A stretch of DNA of 64,000 bases from Thioclava nitratireducens (GCF_001940525.2 NZ_CP019437.1:1462501-1526500); one strand, 5' to 3'; shown: positions 1-8,826, counted from the first letter of the stretch. Numbers and translations are program-made. Notes: a model not told the origin generated them from the letters alone.

Positions 1-15
1 CTGTCAGGAAGACTG

Positions 16-46
16 AGGGCCGCAACGCGATACGCGCGGCGGCCCT
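16..46 (-). terminator. hairpin downstream of purF
   Basis: Perfect 8-bp inverted repeat AGGGCCGC (16-23) / GCGGCCCT (39-46) lies about 40 bases past the purF stop. There is no clear T run on the minus strand after it, so a function as an intrinsic terminator is only possible. Confidence 0.35.
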
Positions 47-84
47 GAAGAAATCGTATCAGACGAACGGAAAGCGCCGCGCGC

Positions 85-1563
85 TTACTCGGCCGCCTTC
101 ATCTCGAAACCCTTTTCCAGCTGATCCGAAGGCGTGATCGGATACTCGCCGGAGAAGCAGGCATCGCAATATTGCGGGCAGGAATTGTCGCGGCCCTTGG
201 CCTCGCCCACCGCGCGATACAGCCCGTCGAGCGAGATGAACTTGAGGCTGTCCACGCCGACCCATTCGCGCATCTCTTCCTCGGTCATCTGCGCCGCCAG
301 CAGCTTGTCGCGGTTCGGCGTGTCGACGCCGTAGAAGCACGGCCATGCGGTCGGCGGCGAGGCGATCCGGAAATGCACCGATTTCGCGCCCGCATCGAGG
401 ATCATGTCCTTGATCTTGCGCGAGGTGGTGCCGCGCACGACCGAGTCGTCGACAAGGACCACCCGCTTGCCGCGGATGAGCGACTTGTTGACGTTGAGCT
501 TGAGGCGCACGCCCATGTTGCGGATCTGCTCGGTCGGCTCGATGAAGGTGCGGCCCATATACTGGTTGCGCGTGATCCCGAGCGCGAAGGGGATGCCGCT
601 TTCCTGACTGTAGCCGATCGCGGCGGGGGTGCCGCTGTCGGGCACGGGGCAGACCAGATCGGCCTCGACCGGGGCTTCGCGGGCCAGCTCGACGCCGATG
701 GCGCGACGGGTCTCGTAGACCGAGCGGCCGCCGATCATGCTGTCGGGGCGCGAGAAATAGACATGCTCGAAGATGCAGAAGCGCCCGGTCGAGGGGCCGA
801 AGGGACGCGAGCTTTCGATATGGCCGTCCTGAATGACCACCATCTCGCCCGGATCGATCTCGCGGACGAATTCCGCGCCGATGATGTCGAGCGCACAGGT
901 CTCGGAGCTGAGCACATAGCCATGTTCGCCGAGCTTCCCCAGCACCAACGGACGCACGCCCAGCGGGTCGCGCACACCGATCAGCTTGGTGCGCGTCATC
1001 GCGACGATGGAGAACGCGCCTTCCACGCGGCGCAGCGCGTCGGCGATCCGGTCGGCGTGCTTGCGCTGGATCGAGCGCGCCATCAAGTGGATGATGCATT
1101 CGCTGTCGGACGACGACTGGAAGATCGCGCCGCGCTCGATCAGTTCGCGGCGGAGCGCGTCGGCATTGGTGAGGTTGCCGTTATGCGCGACCGCGCAGCC
1201 GCCCATCGAGAACTCGCCGAAGAAGGGTTGGATATCGCGGATCACCGCCCCCTTGGAGCCTGCGGTGGAGTAGCGCACATGGCCGATGGCGATATCGCCT
1301 GGCAGCGTTTCCATCAGGCTCGACTTGGTGAAATTGTCCCGGACGTAGCCGAAGCGGTGAGCGGAATTGAAGCCGGTTGCGGCATCATGCGCGACGATAC
1401 CGCCCGCTTCCTGACCGCGGTGTTGCAGGGCGTGCAGACCAAGAGCCACGAAATTCGCGGCGTCGGAAATGCCGACCACACCAAAGACGCCGCATTCTTC
1501 CTTGAGCTTGTCGTCGTCGAAAGGATGGGCGAAGTGGGTCTTCTGGGCGGCGGGGCAGGACAT
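85..1563 (-). CDS. purF: amidophosphoribosyltransferase
   Basis: This enzyme makes 5-phosphoribosylamine from PRPP and glutamine, the first committed step of purine synthesis, in the cytoplasm. The start at 1563 is chosen because GGAG lies about 8 bases upstream and because it gives a normal 492-residue length; an in-frame ATG at 1617 is less likely. Residues 1-23 form a short propeptide, and Cys24 in EECGVFGV would become the N-terminal Ntn nucleophile of the glutaminase domain. The phosphoribosyltransferase domain carries the PRPP loop VVLVDDSVVRGTT. Cysteines in FCIFEHVYF, WPCFYG and CDACFSGEYP match the [4Fe-4S] ligands of the Bacillus-type enzyme. It is the last gene of a radA-cvpA-purF run, with a 106-base gap after cvpA. 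Confidence 0.97.
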   Translation of the reverse strand: MSCPAAQKTHFAHPFDDDKLKEECGVFGVVGISDAANFVALGLHALQHRGQEAGGIVAHDAATGFNSAHRFGYVRDNFTKSSLMETLPGDIAIGHVRYSTAGSKGAVIRDIQPFFGEFSMGGCAVAHNGNLTNADALRRELIERGAIFQSSSDSECIIHLMARSIQRKHADRIADALRRVEGAFSIVAMTRTKLIGVRDPLGVRPLVLGKLGEHGYVLSSETCALDIIGAEFVREIDPGEMVVIQDGHIESSRPFGPSTGRFCIFEHVYFSRPDSMIGGRSVYETRRAIGVELAREAPVEADLVCPVPDSGTPAAIGYSQESGIPFALGITRNQYMGRTFIEPTEQIRNMGVRLKLNVNKSLIRGKRVVLVDDSVVRGTTSRKIKDMILDAGAKSVHFRIASPPTAWPCFYGVDTPNRDKLLAAQMTEEEMREWVGVDSLKFISLDGLYRAVGEAKGRDNSCPQYCDACFSGEYPITPSDQLEKGFEMKAAE

Positions 1564-1618
1564 GGCATCAGCTCCGTATGACGCAAGGGGAGGGCGCTTG
1601 CGCTCATTTATATGCAAA

Positions 1619-1642
1619 CGCGAGAGGTGTTAACCCCTCGCG
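1619..1642 (-). promoter_or_regulatory. hairpin in cvpA-purF gap
   Basis: Inverted repeat CGCGAG (1619-1624) / CTCGCG (1637-1642), extended by GG/CC after one mismatch, with a TGTTAA loop. Read on the minus strand it is followed by TTTG and a TATAAA-like stretch, so it could be a partial terminator or attenuator between cvpA and purF, or part of a purF promoter. No known regulator site is recognised. Confidence 0.35.
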
Positions 1643-1669
1643 CCTGTAAAAACCGTCATGTGGCTGTCA

Positions 1670-2281
1670 TCAATTCGCCGTTGCCGGGGGCAATTCGTCC
1701 GTCCGGGCCGGGGCATCGGCACCCGGAGGCGCGGGGCAGGCGGCTACGAGTTGCTCGTAGCGTTGCACGATCCAGCCGGGCGCATCGGCGGGCATCGATT
1801 CGTCGAGCTGTCCGGAGGCGCGCGAGAACACCTTGGCCGAGCGCGAGTCGTCGACCACTGGCACGGGGTCGTTGCTCATCACGCGGTCGTAGACGACGAA
1901 GGCCACCGCGACGAGGATCACACCGCGCACCACGCCGAACAGGAAGCCAAGCCCCTGGTCGATCCCGCCAAGGGCCGAGCGTTGCACGGCGGAGGCGAAC
2001 AAGGGCGTCAGGATCGAGAAAACGACGAGCGCCACGGCGAAGACCACCGCGAAGCCGCCGATCATGCCCAGCTCGCAGCTTTGGCCGATGAACTTGTCGA
2101 GGCCGGGGATCTGCTGCACCAGAGGGCGCGCCTCGTTGGCGAAAATGTAAGCGACGATCGCCGCCGCGATCCAGCCGACGATGGCCAGCGCCTCACGCAC
2201 GAAGCCCCGCGAATAGGCGAGGATCGCCGAAAGAATGATGACGACCGCCACGATGGCATCGACAATGGTGAACCCGTCCAT
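1670..2281 (-). CDS. cvpA: CvpA family inner-membrane protein
   Basis: The protein has 203 residues. Hydrophobic segments near residues 5-22, 28-48, 68-90 and 100-120 fit the four-helix CvpA family (named for colicin V production). The N-terminus MDGFTIVDAIVAVVIILSA is typical of the family. The C-terminal third is polar and rich in Pro and Ala. CvpA proteins are linked to envelope integrity and, in some species, colicin V export; the molecular role is not settled. It lies 22 bases after radA and before purF, the same pairing with purF as in Escherichia coli, which suggests cotranscription. Family identification is firm. Confidence 0.93.
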   Translation of the reverse strand: MDGFTIVDAIVAVVIILSAILAYSRGFVREALAIVGWIAAAIVAYIFANEARPLVQQIPGLDKFIGQSCELGMIGGFAVVFAVALVVFSILTPLFASAVQRSALGGIDQGLGFLFGVVRGVILVAVAFVVYDRVMSNDPVPVVDDSRSAKVFSRASGQLDESMPADAPGWIVQRYEQLVAACPAPPGADAPARTDELPPATAN

Positions 2282-2303
2282 TTTCGCTCCTGTGTTCTCG
2301 GCG

Positions 2304-3668
2304 TTATCCGGCGCCGAACATCTCCCCGGTAAAAGTCACGAGATCGCCCAGCTTGCGCAGGGACATCCCGCTCGACCCTTCGGCTTTCGTTCCCGAGGGT
2401 GCGATCGCTTGTGAAAAACCAAGTTTCGCCGCTTCTTTCAACCTGTTTTCCGCTTGACCCACGGGACGCAGCGCACCCGACAGGCTGATTTCCCCGAAAA
2501 TCACCATGTCCGCTGGAAGCGCCACATCTTCGCGCGCACTGAGAAGCGCGGCGGCCGCGGCGAGGTCGGCTGCGGGCTCAACCACCCTCATCCCGCCCGC
2601 GACATTCAGGAACACGTCGAGCCCCGCGAAGGGGATGCCGCATCGCGATTCCAGCACCGCGAGAATGGTCGAGATCCGCCCGCTGTCGAGACCGACTACG
2701 GTACGACGGGGCGAAGCAAGCGTTGAGGGTGCAACCAGCGCTTGAATCTCCGTCAGCACCGGTCGCGTGCCTTCTATTCCTGCGAAAACTGCCGATCCCG
2801 GCGCGGGTTGGCCGCGCTCCGACAGGAACAGCGCCGAGGGGTTGGCGACCTCGGCCAGACCCGCCCCGGTCATCTCGAAGACACCGATCTCGGAGGCCGG
2901 GCCGAAGCGGTTCTTCACCGCGCGCAGGATGCGGAACTGGTGGCCGCGCTCGCCCTCGAAATAGAGCACCGTGTCGACCATGTGCTCGATCACGCGCGGG
3001 CCCGCGATCTGGCCTTCCTTGGTGACGTGACCCACGAGGATGACGGCGGTGCCGCGCTTTTTTGCGAAGCTCACCAATTCGTGTGCAGCGGCGCGCAGCT
3101 GGCTTACCGAACCCGGTGCGCTGTCGACATTGTCCGACCACATGGTCTGGATCGAATCGATGATGACGAGGTCGGGGCGCTCGGCTTCAAGCGTCGTCAG
3201 GATGTCGCGAAGCGAGGTTTCAGCGCCCAGCCCGACCGGCGCGTCCGCAAGGCCCAGCCGTTGCGCGCGCATCCGCACCTGGCTCGCCGCTTCCTCTCCC
3301 GAGATATAGAGTGCCTTCACGCCCTTGCGGGCGAAGCTGGCGGTCGCCTGCAGCAGAAGCGTCGATTTCCCGATGCCCGGATCGCCACCCACGAGCACCG
3401 CCGAAGCCGCCACGAGACCGCCTCCCAGAACCCTGTCCAACTCCTCCATGCCCGATTTCACGCGGGCGGGCGGGGTTTCCTTGGTGTCGAGCGCGGTGAG
3501 CGGGATCACCTTGCCCTTAGCGCCTTTCATCCCGGAGCCGGGCGTGATCGAGATCGGGGCTTCCTCGTGGATGGAGTTCCATGCGCCACAGGCGTCGCAA
3601 CGCCCGGACCATTTGGCATGCGTCGCGCCGCACTCGGCGCAGCGGAAGATCGCGGATTGCTTGGCCAT
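2304..3668 (-). CDS. radA: DNA repair protein RadA
   Basis: A RecA-like helicase that drives branch migration in recombinational repair. It has 454 residues, the usual length. The N-terminal zinc finger is visible as CAECG and CDACG around residues 10-30, the Walker A motif as GGDPGIGKST near residue 95, and the RadA-specific KNRFGP motif near residue 250. The C-terminal third is Lon-protease-like (SLSGALRPVGQAENRLKEA). The gene starts 4 bases after the hydrolase gene and is followed closely by cvpA, so it lies within one probable transcription unit. Confidence 0.97.
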   Translation of the reverse strand: MAKQSAIFRCAECGATHAKWSGRCDACGAWNSIHEEAPISITPGSGMKGAKGKVIPLTALDTKETPPARVKSGMEELDRVLGGGLVAASAVLVGGDPGIGKSTLLLQATASFARKGVKALYISGEEAASQVRMRAQRLGLADAPVGLGAETSLRDILTTLEAERPDLVIIDSIQTMWSDNVDSAPGSVSQLRAAAHELVSFAKKRGTAVILVGHVTKEGQIAGPRVIEHMVDTVLYFEGERGHQFRILRAVKNRFGPASEIGVFEMTGAGLAEVANPSALFLSERGQPAPGSAVFAGIEGTRPVLTEIQALVAPSTLASPRRTVVGLDSGRISTILAVLESRCGIPFAGLDVFLNVAGGMRVVEPAADLAAAAALLSAREDVALPADMVIFGEISLSGALRPVGQAENRLKEAAKLGFSQAIAPSGTKAEGSSGMSLRKLGDLVTFTGEMFGAG

Positions 3669-3672
3669 GAGG

Positions 3673-4488
3673 TCAGCTGCGTTCCAGATTGGCGGCGATC
3701 AGGCTCGCGCATTGTTCGGGATGAGTGGCTGGCAGCATATGGCCCGCGCCCTCGACGCAGGCGACGCCCACATCGGGCAGGCGCGCGGCAATCGCCTCGG
3801 CCACTTTCGGCATCGTCGGCGGCGAGCGGTCGCCATGGATGATCATTGCGGGCGCGTCGATCTGCTCGATCCCGTCGGGCCGTGCTATCTGCGCCGGATC
3901 CGCGAAATTGGCGCGAGAGATATTCTCGACCATCGGCATGCACGCGGTGAAACGTTCGCGCTGCGTTTCGGTATAGCTGTCCCACGGCTGGCCGGTGCCC
4001 CAGTCACGCATGAAGCCGCGTGCGGCCGGCTCGTAATCGCCCGCTTCCATCAATTGCTCGAAGTGATCCTGCTTGGCGCGCAGATCCTGCCAATCCGGGT
4101 CGTCCTCGGGCAGCGCCGCGAACAGCACCGGCTCGATCAGCGTCAGCGAGCGGACGGCCTCGGGCGCGCCGACCGCGATGCGCAGCGCGACCGAGGCGCC
4201 GAAACTATGCCCGATCAGATCGACAGGGCGCTCAATGAAGCTTGCAGCGATCCGTGTCACCTGCGTTTGGAAGCTCCCGGGCTCGCTCGCGTCGCCGCGC
4301 CAGGGTGCGGATTGCCCGTGGCTCGGCTGATCGAAGGCGGTCGCCGTGATCTGCTGGCCCAACGGCATCAGCGCCTTCGCCCAGAGGTTCGAACTGCCGA
4401 GCGTGCAATGGATCGCGATCGCCGGACGTTCGCCCTGACCGAAGCTCTGCCAGAAGACTTCGGCCCCTTGTCGTTGGTCGCGCGGCAT
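3673..4488 (-). CDS. alpha/beta fold hydrolase
   Basis: This is a 271-residue cytoplasmic-looking hydrolase. The nucleophile elbow GHSFGAS places the catalytic serine at residue 95, and the likely catalytic histidine lies in GAGHMLP near residue 250. The oxyanion region IHCTLGSSNLW near residue 27 has Cys-Thr where many relatives have His-Gly. The substrate cannot be read from the sequence. It abuts the upstream DsbA-like gene and sits 4 bases before radA, so it is probably cotranscribed with both. The two neighbours could work in aromatic or thiol metabolism, but this is only inference. Confidence 0.88.
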   Translation of the reverse strand: MPRDQRQGAEVFWQSFGQGERPAIAIHCTLGSSNLWAKALMPLGQQITATAFDQPSHGQSAPWRGDASEPGSFQTQVTRIAASFIERPVDLIGHSFGASVALRIAVGAPEAVRSLTLIEPVLFAALPEDDPDWQDLRAKQDHFEQLMEAGDYEPAARGFMRDWGTGQPWDSYTETQRERFTACMPMVENISRANFADPAQIARPDGIEQIDAPAMIIHGDRSPPTMPKVAEAIAARLPDVGVACVEGAGHMLPATHPEQCASLIAANLERS

Positions 4489-5088
4489 TCAGAGCGTCCC
4501 CAGGTAGTCGTCGAGCAACTCCAGGTGATCCTGCCCCCAGAACCGCTCATCGGTGTCGGTGACGATATAGAAGGGCGAGCCGAACACGCCGGCCTCGACC
4601 GCGTCCTCGAGGTTCTTCTCATAGGTGACCGCGCCGTCGAAGAGGCCGGTGGTCGCCAGATTGCCGTCGAAACCGTTGGCTTCCAGCGCCTCGCGGATCA
4701 CCTCGTCCGAGGCGATGTCCTTGTCCTCTGCCCAGCAGGCGCGCAGGATCGCGTTGACCAGCCCGCCGACATCGCCGCCGCCCGCTTTCTGCGCCGCGAT
4801 GATCGCATAAGACGACGGTGCGGGGTTCGGCGGATAGCCGGGAGGCGTGTAGTTCATCTCCATCCCGAGCCGCTTCGACCAGCGCTTGAGCTCTTGCATC
4901 CGGTATTCCATCCGGCTCTGGTGACGCTGCGCCGGGCGCACGCCGCCGGTGCGGTCGAACAGGCCCAGAAGGTCGAGCGGTTTGTAGGTCACGTCAGCGC
5001 CGTGACGCGCCGCGATCTCTTCGAATCGCGGGCCGCCGAGATAGGCCCACGGGCTGAACGTGCCGAAATAGTAGTCGATCCGTGCCAT
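4489..5088 (-). CDS. 2-hydroxychromene-2-carboxylate isomerase / DsbA-family protein
   Basis: The protein has 199 residues with a thioredoxin-like fold of the DsbA/GST-kappa class. MARIDYYFGTFSPWAYLGG at the N-terminus carries Ser-Pro in place of the CxxC dithiol, as in GST-kappa and hydroxychromene carboxylate isomerases, which bind glutathione. The C-terminal GVFGSPFYIV holds the conserved cis-proline loop, and the last segment FWGQDHLELLDDYLG is typical of the family. It is the first gene of the five-gene minus-strand run and diverges from prs. The physiological substrate is unknown; the isomerase name reflects family membership only. Confidence 0.88.
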   Translation of the reverse strand: MARIDYYFGTFSPWAYLGGPRFEEIAARHGADVTYKPLDLLGLFDRTGGVRPAQRHQSRMEYRMQELKRWSKRLGMEMNYTPPGYPPNPAPSSYAIIAAQKAGGGDVGGLVNAILRACWAEDKDIASDEVIREALEANGFDGNLATTGLFDGAVTYEKNLEDAVEAGVFGSPFYIVTDTDERFWGQDHLELLDDYLGTL

Positions 5089-5101
5089 TCATAACACTTT
5101 C

Positions 5102-5130
5102 TTGACAGTCGAAATTGCCGCCACGCTACC
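5102..5130 (+). promoter_or_regulatory. candidate prs promoter
   Basis: TTGACA at 5102-5107 is a perfect -35 hexamer, followed after 17 bases by GCTACC, a weak -10. It lies in the 111-base gap between the divergent oxidoreductase and prs genes. Confidence 0.4.
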
Positions 5131-5199
5131 CCGGTGCTAAGGCAGGCGCAATCAAGCGAATCCCGCCGGGGCTGCCCGGCGTCACGAAGGAACTGGCCC

Positions 5200-6219
5200 A
5201 TGTCCGTCGTCACCGAACCGAAGCTCATCTCCGGAAATTCCAACAAACCGCTCGCGCAATCGATCGCGCGCCGCATGTCGATGCATCGCGGCATGTCCGT
5301 CGGTTTGGTGGATGCGCGGGTCGAGCGTTTCAACGACGGCGAGATTTTCGTCGAGGTTTTCGAGAACGTGCGCGGCGAGGATATGTTCATCATTCAGCCG
5401 ACGTCGAACCCGGCCAATGACAATCTGATGGAGCTGCTGATCATCACCGACGCGCTCAAACGCTCCTCGGCAGATCGCATCACCGCCGTGATCCCCTATT
5501 TCGGCTATGCACGTCAGGACCGCCGCACCAAGGCCCGCACGCCGATCTCGGCCAAGTTGGTCGCGAACCTGCTGACCGAAGCGGGCGTTGACCGCATCCT
5601 GACGCTCGACCTGCACGCAGCCCAGATCCAGGGCTTCTTCGATATTCCGGTGGACAACCTCTACGCCTCGCCGGTCTTCGCGCTCGATATCCTGCACAAC
5701 TTCAAGGGCCAGACCGACGATATCATGGTCGTCTCGCCCGACGTGGGCGGCGTGGCCCGCGCCCGTGAGCTGGCCAAGCGGATCGACGCGCCGCTCTCCA
5801 TCGTCGACAAGCGCCGCGAAAAGGCGGGCGAGGTCGCGGGAATGACCGTGATCGGCGACGTGAAGGGCCAGAAATGCATCATCGTCGACGACATGGTCGA
5901 CACGGCAGGCACGCTGTGCAAGGCCGCCGACCTGCTGATCGAGCACGGCGCGACCGAGGTTCACGCCTATATCTCGCACGGCGTGCTGTCGGGCCCGGCG
6001 GTCGAGCGGGTGACCAATTCGGCACTGAAGACGCTGGTCATCACCGACTCGATCGAGCCGACCGAGGCCGTGAAAGCCTGCCCGAATATCCGCATCGTGC
6101 CGACGGCGCCGATGTTCGCACAAGCGATCCTGAACACCTGGTCGGGCACCTCGGTGTCCTCGCTCTTCGAGACAGACACGCTCGTCCCGATCTACGAGGG
6201 CATGTACACACGCGACTGA
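5200..6219 (+). CDS. prs: ribose-phosphate pyrophosphokinase
   Basis: PRPP synthetase transfers pyrophosphate from ATP to ribose 5-phosphate, feeding purine, pyrimidine, histidine, tryptophan and NAD synthesis. The start at 5200 ([19 protein letters not shown]) is preceded by GAAGGA and gives 339 residues; an in-frame start at 5134 would add an unrelated leader. Recognisable parts are the ATP-binding NDGEIFVE and FGYARQDR segments, the catalytic [13 protein letters not shown] stretch, and the PRPP-binding loop [12 protein letters not shown]. It makes the substrate used by purF, which lies about 4 kb away on the other strand. Confidence 0.97.
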   Translation: MSVVTEPKLISGNSNKPLAQSIARRMSMHRGMSVGLVDARVERFNDGEIFVEVFENVRGEDMFIIQPTSNPANDNLMELLIITDALKRSSADRITAVIPYFGYARQDRRTKARTPISAKLVANLLTEAGVDRILTLDLHAAQIQGFFDIPVDNLYASPVFALDILHNFKGQTDDIMVVSPDVGGVARARELAKRIDAPLSIVDKRREKAGEVAGMTVIGDVKGQKCIIVDDMVDTAGTLCKAADLLIEHGATEVHAYISHGVLSGPAVERVTNSALKTLVITDSIEPTEAVKACPNIRIVPTAPMFAQAILNTWSGTSVSSLFETDTLVPIYEGMYTRD

Positions 6220-6261
6220 GCGGTCGCGCCGCTGGACGCGCCGCGCTCGCTTGTTTGGATC

Positions 6262-6295
6262 GACCCGGGGTTCATGCTCCGGGTCATTTCATTTC
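6262..6295 (+). terminator. probable terminator after prs
   Basis: GACCCGG (6262-6268) pairs with CCGGGTC (6279-6285) and is followed by the T-rich ATTTCATTTC. It sits 43 bases after the prs stop. Confidence 0.6.
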
Positions 6296-6343
6296 GTCGG
6301 AAAGCCCGATGGACATCGGCGCATTCCGCGCCATTCTGGCGGC

Positions 6344-7189
6344 ATGCGCCTTTTCGCTCTCACCGCTCTCGTCATGATCGCTTTCGCGGCCAATTCGGTG
6401 CTCAACCGGATGGCGGTGCATGATGCTGGCTGGGGGCCCGCTGCGACGGGCTTCGTGCGGCTCGCCTCGGGGGCGCTTGTTCTGCTGCTTCTCGCGATGC
6501 GGGCGAAAGGAGTGCGGGGCCTGCGTCTGCCAAGGGCGGTTCTGAGCGCCGGGGTCGCGACGCTCGCGCTCTATATCTTCGGGTTTTCCATCGCGAGCGG
6601 GCTGATCGACGCTGGCGTCGGCGCGCTGACGCTGTTCGGGATGGTGCAGATCACCATGTTCGCGGGGGCGCTGTGGCTGCGCGAGGCGATCTCGCTCTGG
6701 CGCTGGATCGGGGCGGGGCTGGCCTTCGCAGGGCTTATGGTCCTGCTCCTGCCCGCCTCGGGCGACGCCCATATCGATCCGCGCGGTTTCGCGATGATGG
6801 CGCTCGCCGGGATCGGATGGGGGCTCTATTCGCTCAACGGGCGGCGCACGCACGATCCGCTGGTCGCGACCGCGCTTAACTTCGCGCTGGCCACACCGCT
6901 GGCGCTGATCTGGATGCTCGGCGCGGGCGACTGGGGGCAGGGCGCAAGCTGGGGCTGGGCACCCGCGATCCTCTCGGGTGCTGTGACCTCGGGGCTGGGC
7001 TATGCGCTGTGGTATCGCGTGTTGCCGCAAATCCCTGCGAGCCTCGCCGCGATCGCACAACTTTCCGTGCCTCTGATCGCGGCGCTGGGCGGGGCGGTGC
7101 TTCTGGCCGAAATCCCGTCGGCGCGCTTCTGGCTGGCCGCGGCGCTGGTGATCGGCGGCATCGCGCTCTCGCTGCGGCGGAAAACCTGA
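6344..7189 (+). CDS. EamA/DMT family transporter
   Basis: A 281-residue inner-membrane protein with about ten predicted hydrophobic helices arranged as two EamA repeats, the drug/metabolite transporter architecture. The start at 6344 (MRLFALTALVMIAFAANSVL) is chosen because it begins directly with the first helix; upstream in-frame starts would add a polar leader with no relation to the family. The second repeat ends with LAAIAQLSVPLIAALGGAVL, a typical EamA signature region. The C-terminus is short and basic (LSLRRKT). The substrate is unknown. It stands alone between prs and sodB. Confidence 0.88.
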   Translation: MRLFALTALVMIAFAANSVLNRMAVHDAGWGPAATGFVRLASGALVLLLLAMRAKGVRGLRLPRAVLSAGVATLALYIFGFSIASGLIDAGVGALTLFGMVQITMFAGALWLREAISLWRWIGAGLAFAGLMVLLLPASGDAHIDPRGFAMMALAGIGWGLYSLNGRRTHDPLVATALNFALATPLALIWMLGAGDWGQGASWGWAPAILSGAVTSGLGYALWYRVLPQIPASLAAIAQLSVPLIAALGGAVLLAEIPSARFWLAAALVIGGIALSLRRKT

Positions 7190-7222
7190 GCACAACCGTC
7201 GGATGTTCGCCGCGGAAACGTC

Positions 7223-7253
7223 TTGACCTCGGAACCTCCAGCGCTTCTTTAGT
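7223..7253 (+). promoter_or_regulatory. candidate sodB promoter
   Basis: TTGACC (7223-7228) is followed after 18-19 bases by CTTTAG/TTTAGT (7247-7253). This is a modest sigma-70-like match about 40 bases before the sodB start. Confidence 0.35.
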
Positions 7254-7291
7254 GTTTGACGTACGAACCTTCGAACTCAAGAGAGGACATC

Positions 7292-7891
7292 ATGGCTTTT
7301 GAACTTCCCGATCTTCCCTATGCCCACGACGCACTCGCGGATCTCGGCATGTCGAAGGAGACCCTCGAATATCACCACGACATTCACCACAAGGCCTATG
7401 TCGATAACGGCAACAAGGCGATTGCCGGCACCGAATGGGAAGGCAAGTCGGTCGAAGAGATCGTGAAAGGCACCTATCAGCCGAACGCCGTCGCGCAGAA
7501 CGGCATCTTCAACAACGCCTCGCAGCACTGGAACCACACCCAGTTCTGGGAAATGATGGGTCCGGGCAACTCGGCCATGCCGAGCGAGCTGGAAAAGGCG
7601 CTGACCGAAAGCTTCGGCTCGGTCGACAAGTTCAAGGAAGACTTCGCTGCCGCGGGCGCTGGCCAGTTCGGCTCGGGCTGGGCATGGCTCGTGAAGGACA
7701 GCGACGGTTCGCTGAAAGTGACCAAGACCGAGAACGGCGTGAACCCGCTGTGCTTCGGCCAGACCGCGCTTCTGGGCTGCGACGTGTGGGAGCACTCCTA
7801 TTACATCGACTTCCGCAACAAGCGCCCGGCCTATCTGTCGAACTTCCTCGACAAGCTGGTGAACTGGGAAAACGTCGCTTCGCGCATGTAA
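7292..7891 (+). CDS. sodB: superoxide dismutase [Fe]
   Basis: This enzyme converts superoxide to hydrogen peroxide and oxygen in the cytoplasm. It has 199 residues, with a start at 7292 after GAGAGG. Metal ligands are visible in HHDIHHKAYVDN (first His), NNASQHWNHTQFW (second His) and DVWEHSYYIDF (Asp and third His). The glutamine in NNASQHW is at the position that marks Fe-type enzymes; Mn-type enzymes carry it later in the chain. The C-terminal YLDNF-like segment YLSNFLDKLVNW is typical. It is monocistronic, with a strong terminator after it. Confidence 0.96.
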   Translation: MAFELPDLPYAHDALADLGMSKETLEYHHDIHHKAYVDNGNKAIAGTEWEGKSVEEIVKGTYQPNAVAQNGIFNNASQHWNHTQFWEMMGPGNSAMPSELEKALTESFGSVDKFKEDFAAAGAGQFGSGWAWLVKDSDGSLKVTKTENGVNPLCFGQTALLGCDVWEHSYYIDFRNKRPAYLSNFLDKLVNWENVASRM

Positions 7892-7914
7892 TCTCCGCGA
7901 AACGAGCGAATTGG

Positions 7915-7945
7915 AAGGGCGTCCCGTGGGGCGCCCTTTTTCTTT
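7915..7945 (+). terminator. sodB terminator
   Basis: Stem AAGGGCG (7915-7921) / CGCCCTT (7932-7938) followed by a T-rich run, a good intrinsic terminator. Confidence 0.85.
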
Positions 7946-8082
7946 GCGCGCTTCAGGACGCCCGTTTGTGAGCACGTTTGTGTGCCGGGGCGATTGCCGG
8001 GACGGAAAGACCGCTAAGCAGGAACCGCGACGCCGCCGGATCGGTTTTCTTGACAGAAACCCGTAACCAAGAGGAGGATACG

Positions 8083-8310
8083 ATGGCTGAACGCATTCGC
8101 TCCAATGACGGCAAGCGCGAAACCGAAGAGGTCCTCGGCGAGAAGCCCGAGAATATCGAGACGCCGGAAGGGCAAGGCAGCTTGGGCGGGAACCTGAACC
8201 GCAAGGTCGGCACCCGCGATGAGAAGAAGCAGCTCGACGAAACCTCCGCAGGCACGACGCGCCCGCTCGGTGGCGACGAGCGAGATAGCGGCGAAAAGGA
8301 GAAGATGTGA
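8083..8310 (+). CDS. small hydrophilic protein, unknown function
   Basis: 75 residues, strongly charged, with many Glu, Lys, Asp and Gly and no hydrophobic segment or cysteine, so probably soluble and perhaps disordered. The start at 8083 is preceded by a strong GAGGAGG site; a longer in-frame start at 7978 would run through the promoter region. The stop TGA overlaps by one base the ATG of the next gene, so the two are translationally coupled. Its composition resembles small stress-inducible hydrophilic proteins, but I do not recognise a family. Confidence 0.75.
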   Translation: MAERIRSNDGKRETEEVLGEKPENIETPEGQGSLGGNLNRKVGTRDEKKQLDETSAGTTRPLGGDERDSGEKEKM

Positions 8311-8765
8311 TGAAGAAACTCTCCAAGGGTACTTGGGTCGTCATCGCGGATGGCGAGAAGGCGCTGTTTCTGGAAAACATGATGGATGACGAGGATCCGA
8401 ACCTCGTCGTGCGGCGCGTCGACGAGCAGGACAACCCGCCCGATCACGAGCAGGGCACCGACAGCCCGGGTCGGATGGCTGATGACGGCCCCGGCCAGCG
8501 CTCGGCTTTTCAGGAGACGGACTGGCACGAACTGGCGAAGATGCGCTTCGCTGACGATCTGGCCGAACATCTTTACAAGATGGTCCACAAGGGTCGGATC
8601 GAGCGGCTGGTGATCGTCGCGGCACCCCGTGTTCTGGGGGAAATCCGTCACGCGCTGCACAAGGAAGTCGCCGACGTCGTGGTGGCCGAGATCGACAAGA
8701 CGCTGACCAATCACCCCCGCGACGAGATCGAGAAGCTGGTGAAAGAAGAGCTTGCGACCGTCTGA
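8310..8765 (+). CDS. host attachment family protein
   Basis: The protein has 151 residues and matches the family named for a protein required for attachment to host cells. Features are the N-terminal beta strand TWVVIADGEKALFLEN, a polar middle with DSPGRM, and a C-terminal half FADDLAEHLYKMVHKGRIERLVIVAAP resembling the release-factor-1-like (baeRF) fold. The ATG at 8310 is used, with AGGAG upstream; a GTG at 8307 would add one residue. There is no signal peptide, so despite the name it is probably cytoplasmic. It is coupled to the small acidic protein upstream. The actual function in free-living bacteria is unknown. Confidence 0.85.
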   Translation: MKKLSKGTWVVIADGEKALFLENMMDDEDPNLVVRRVDEQDNPPDHEQGTDSPGRMADDGPGQRSAFQETDWHELAKMRFADDLAEHLYKMVHKGRIERLVIVAAPRVLGEIRHALHKEVADVVVAEIDKTLTNHPRDEIEKLVKEELATV

Positions 8766-8790
8766 TCGCGCCTCGCTGCGATTGACAGAC

Positions 8791-8826
8791 AAAGCGCCGC
8801 GCGGTTGTTCGCGCGGCGCTTTTTTG
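8791..8826 (+). terminator. strong intrinsic terminator
   Basis: Stem of 13 bp, AAAGCGCCGCGCG (8791-8803) with CGCGCGGCGCTTT (8810-8822), loop GTTGTT, then a T run. It ends the 8083-8765 pair. Confidence 0.9.
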
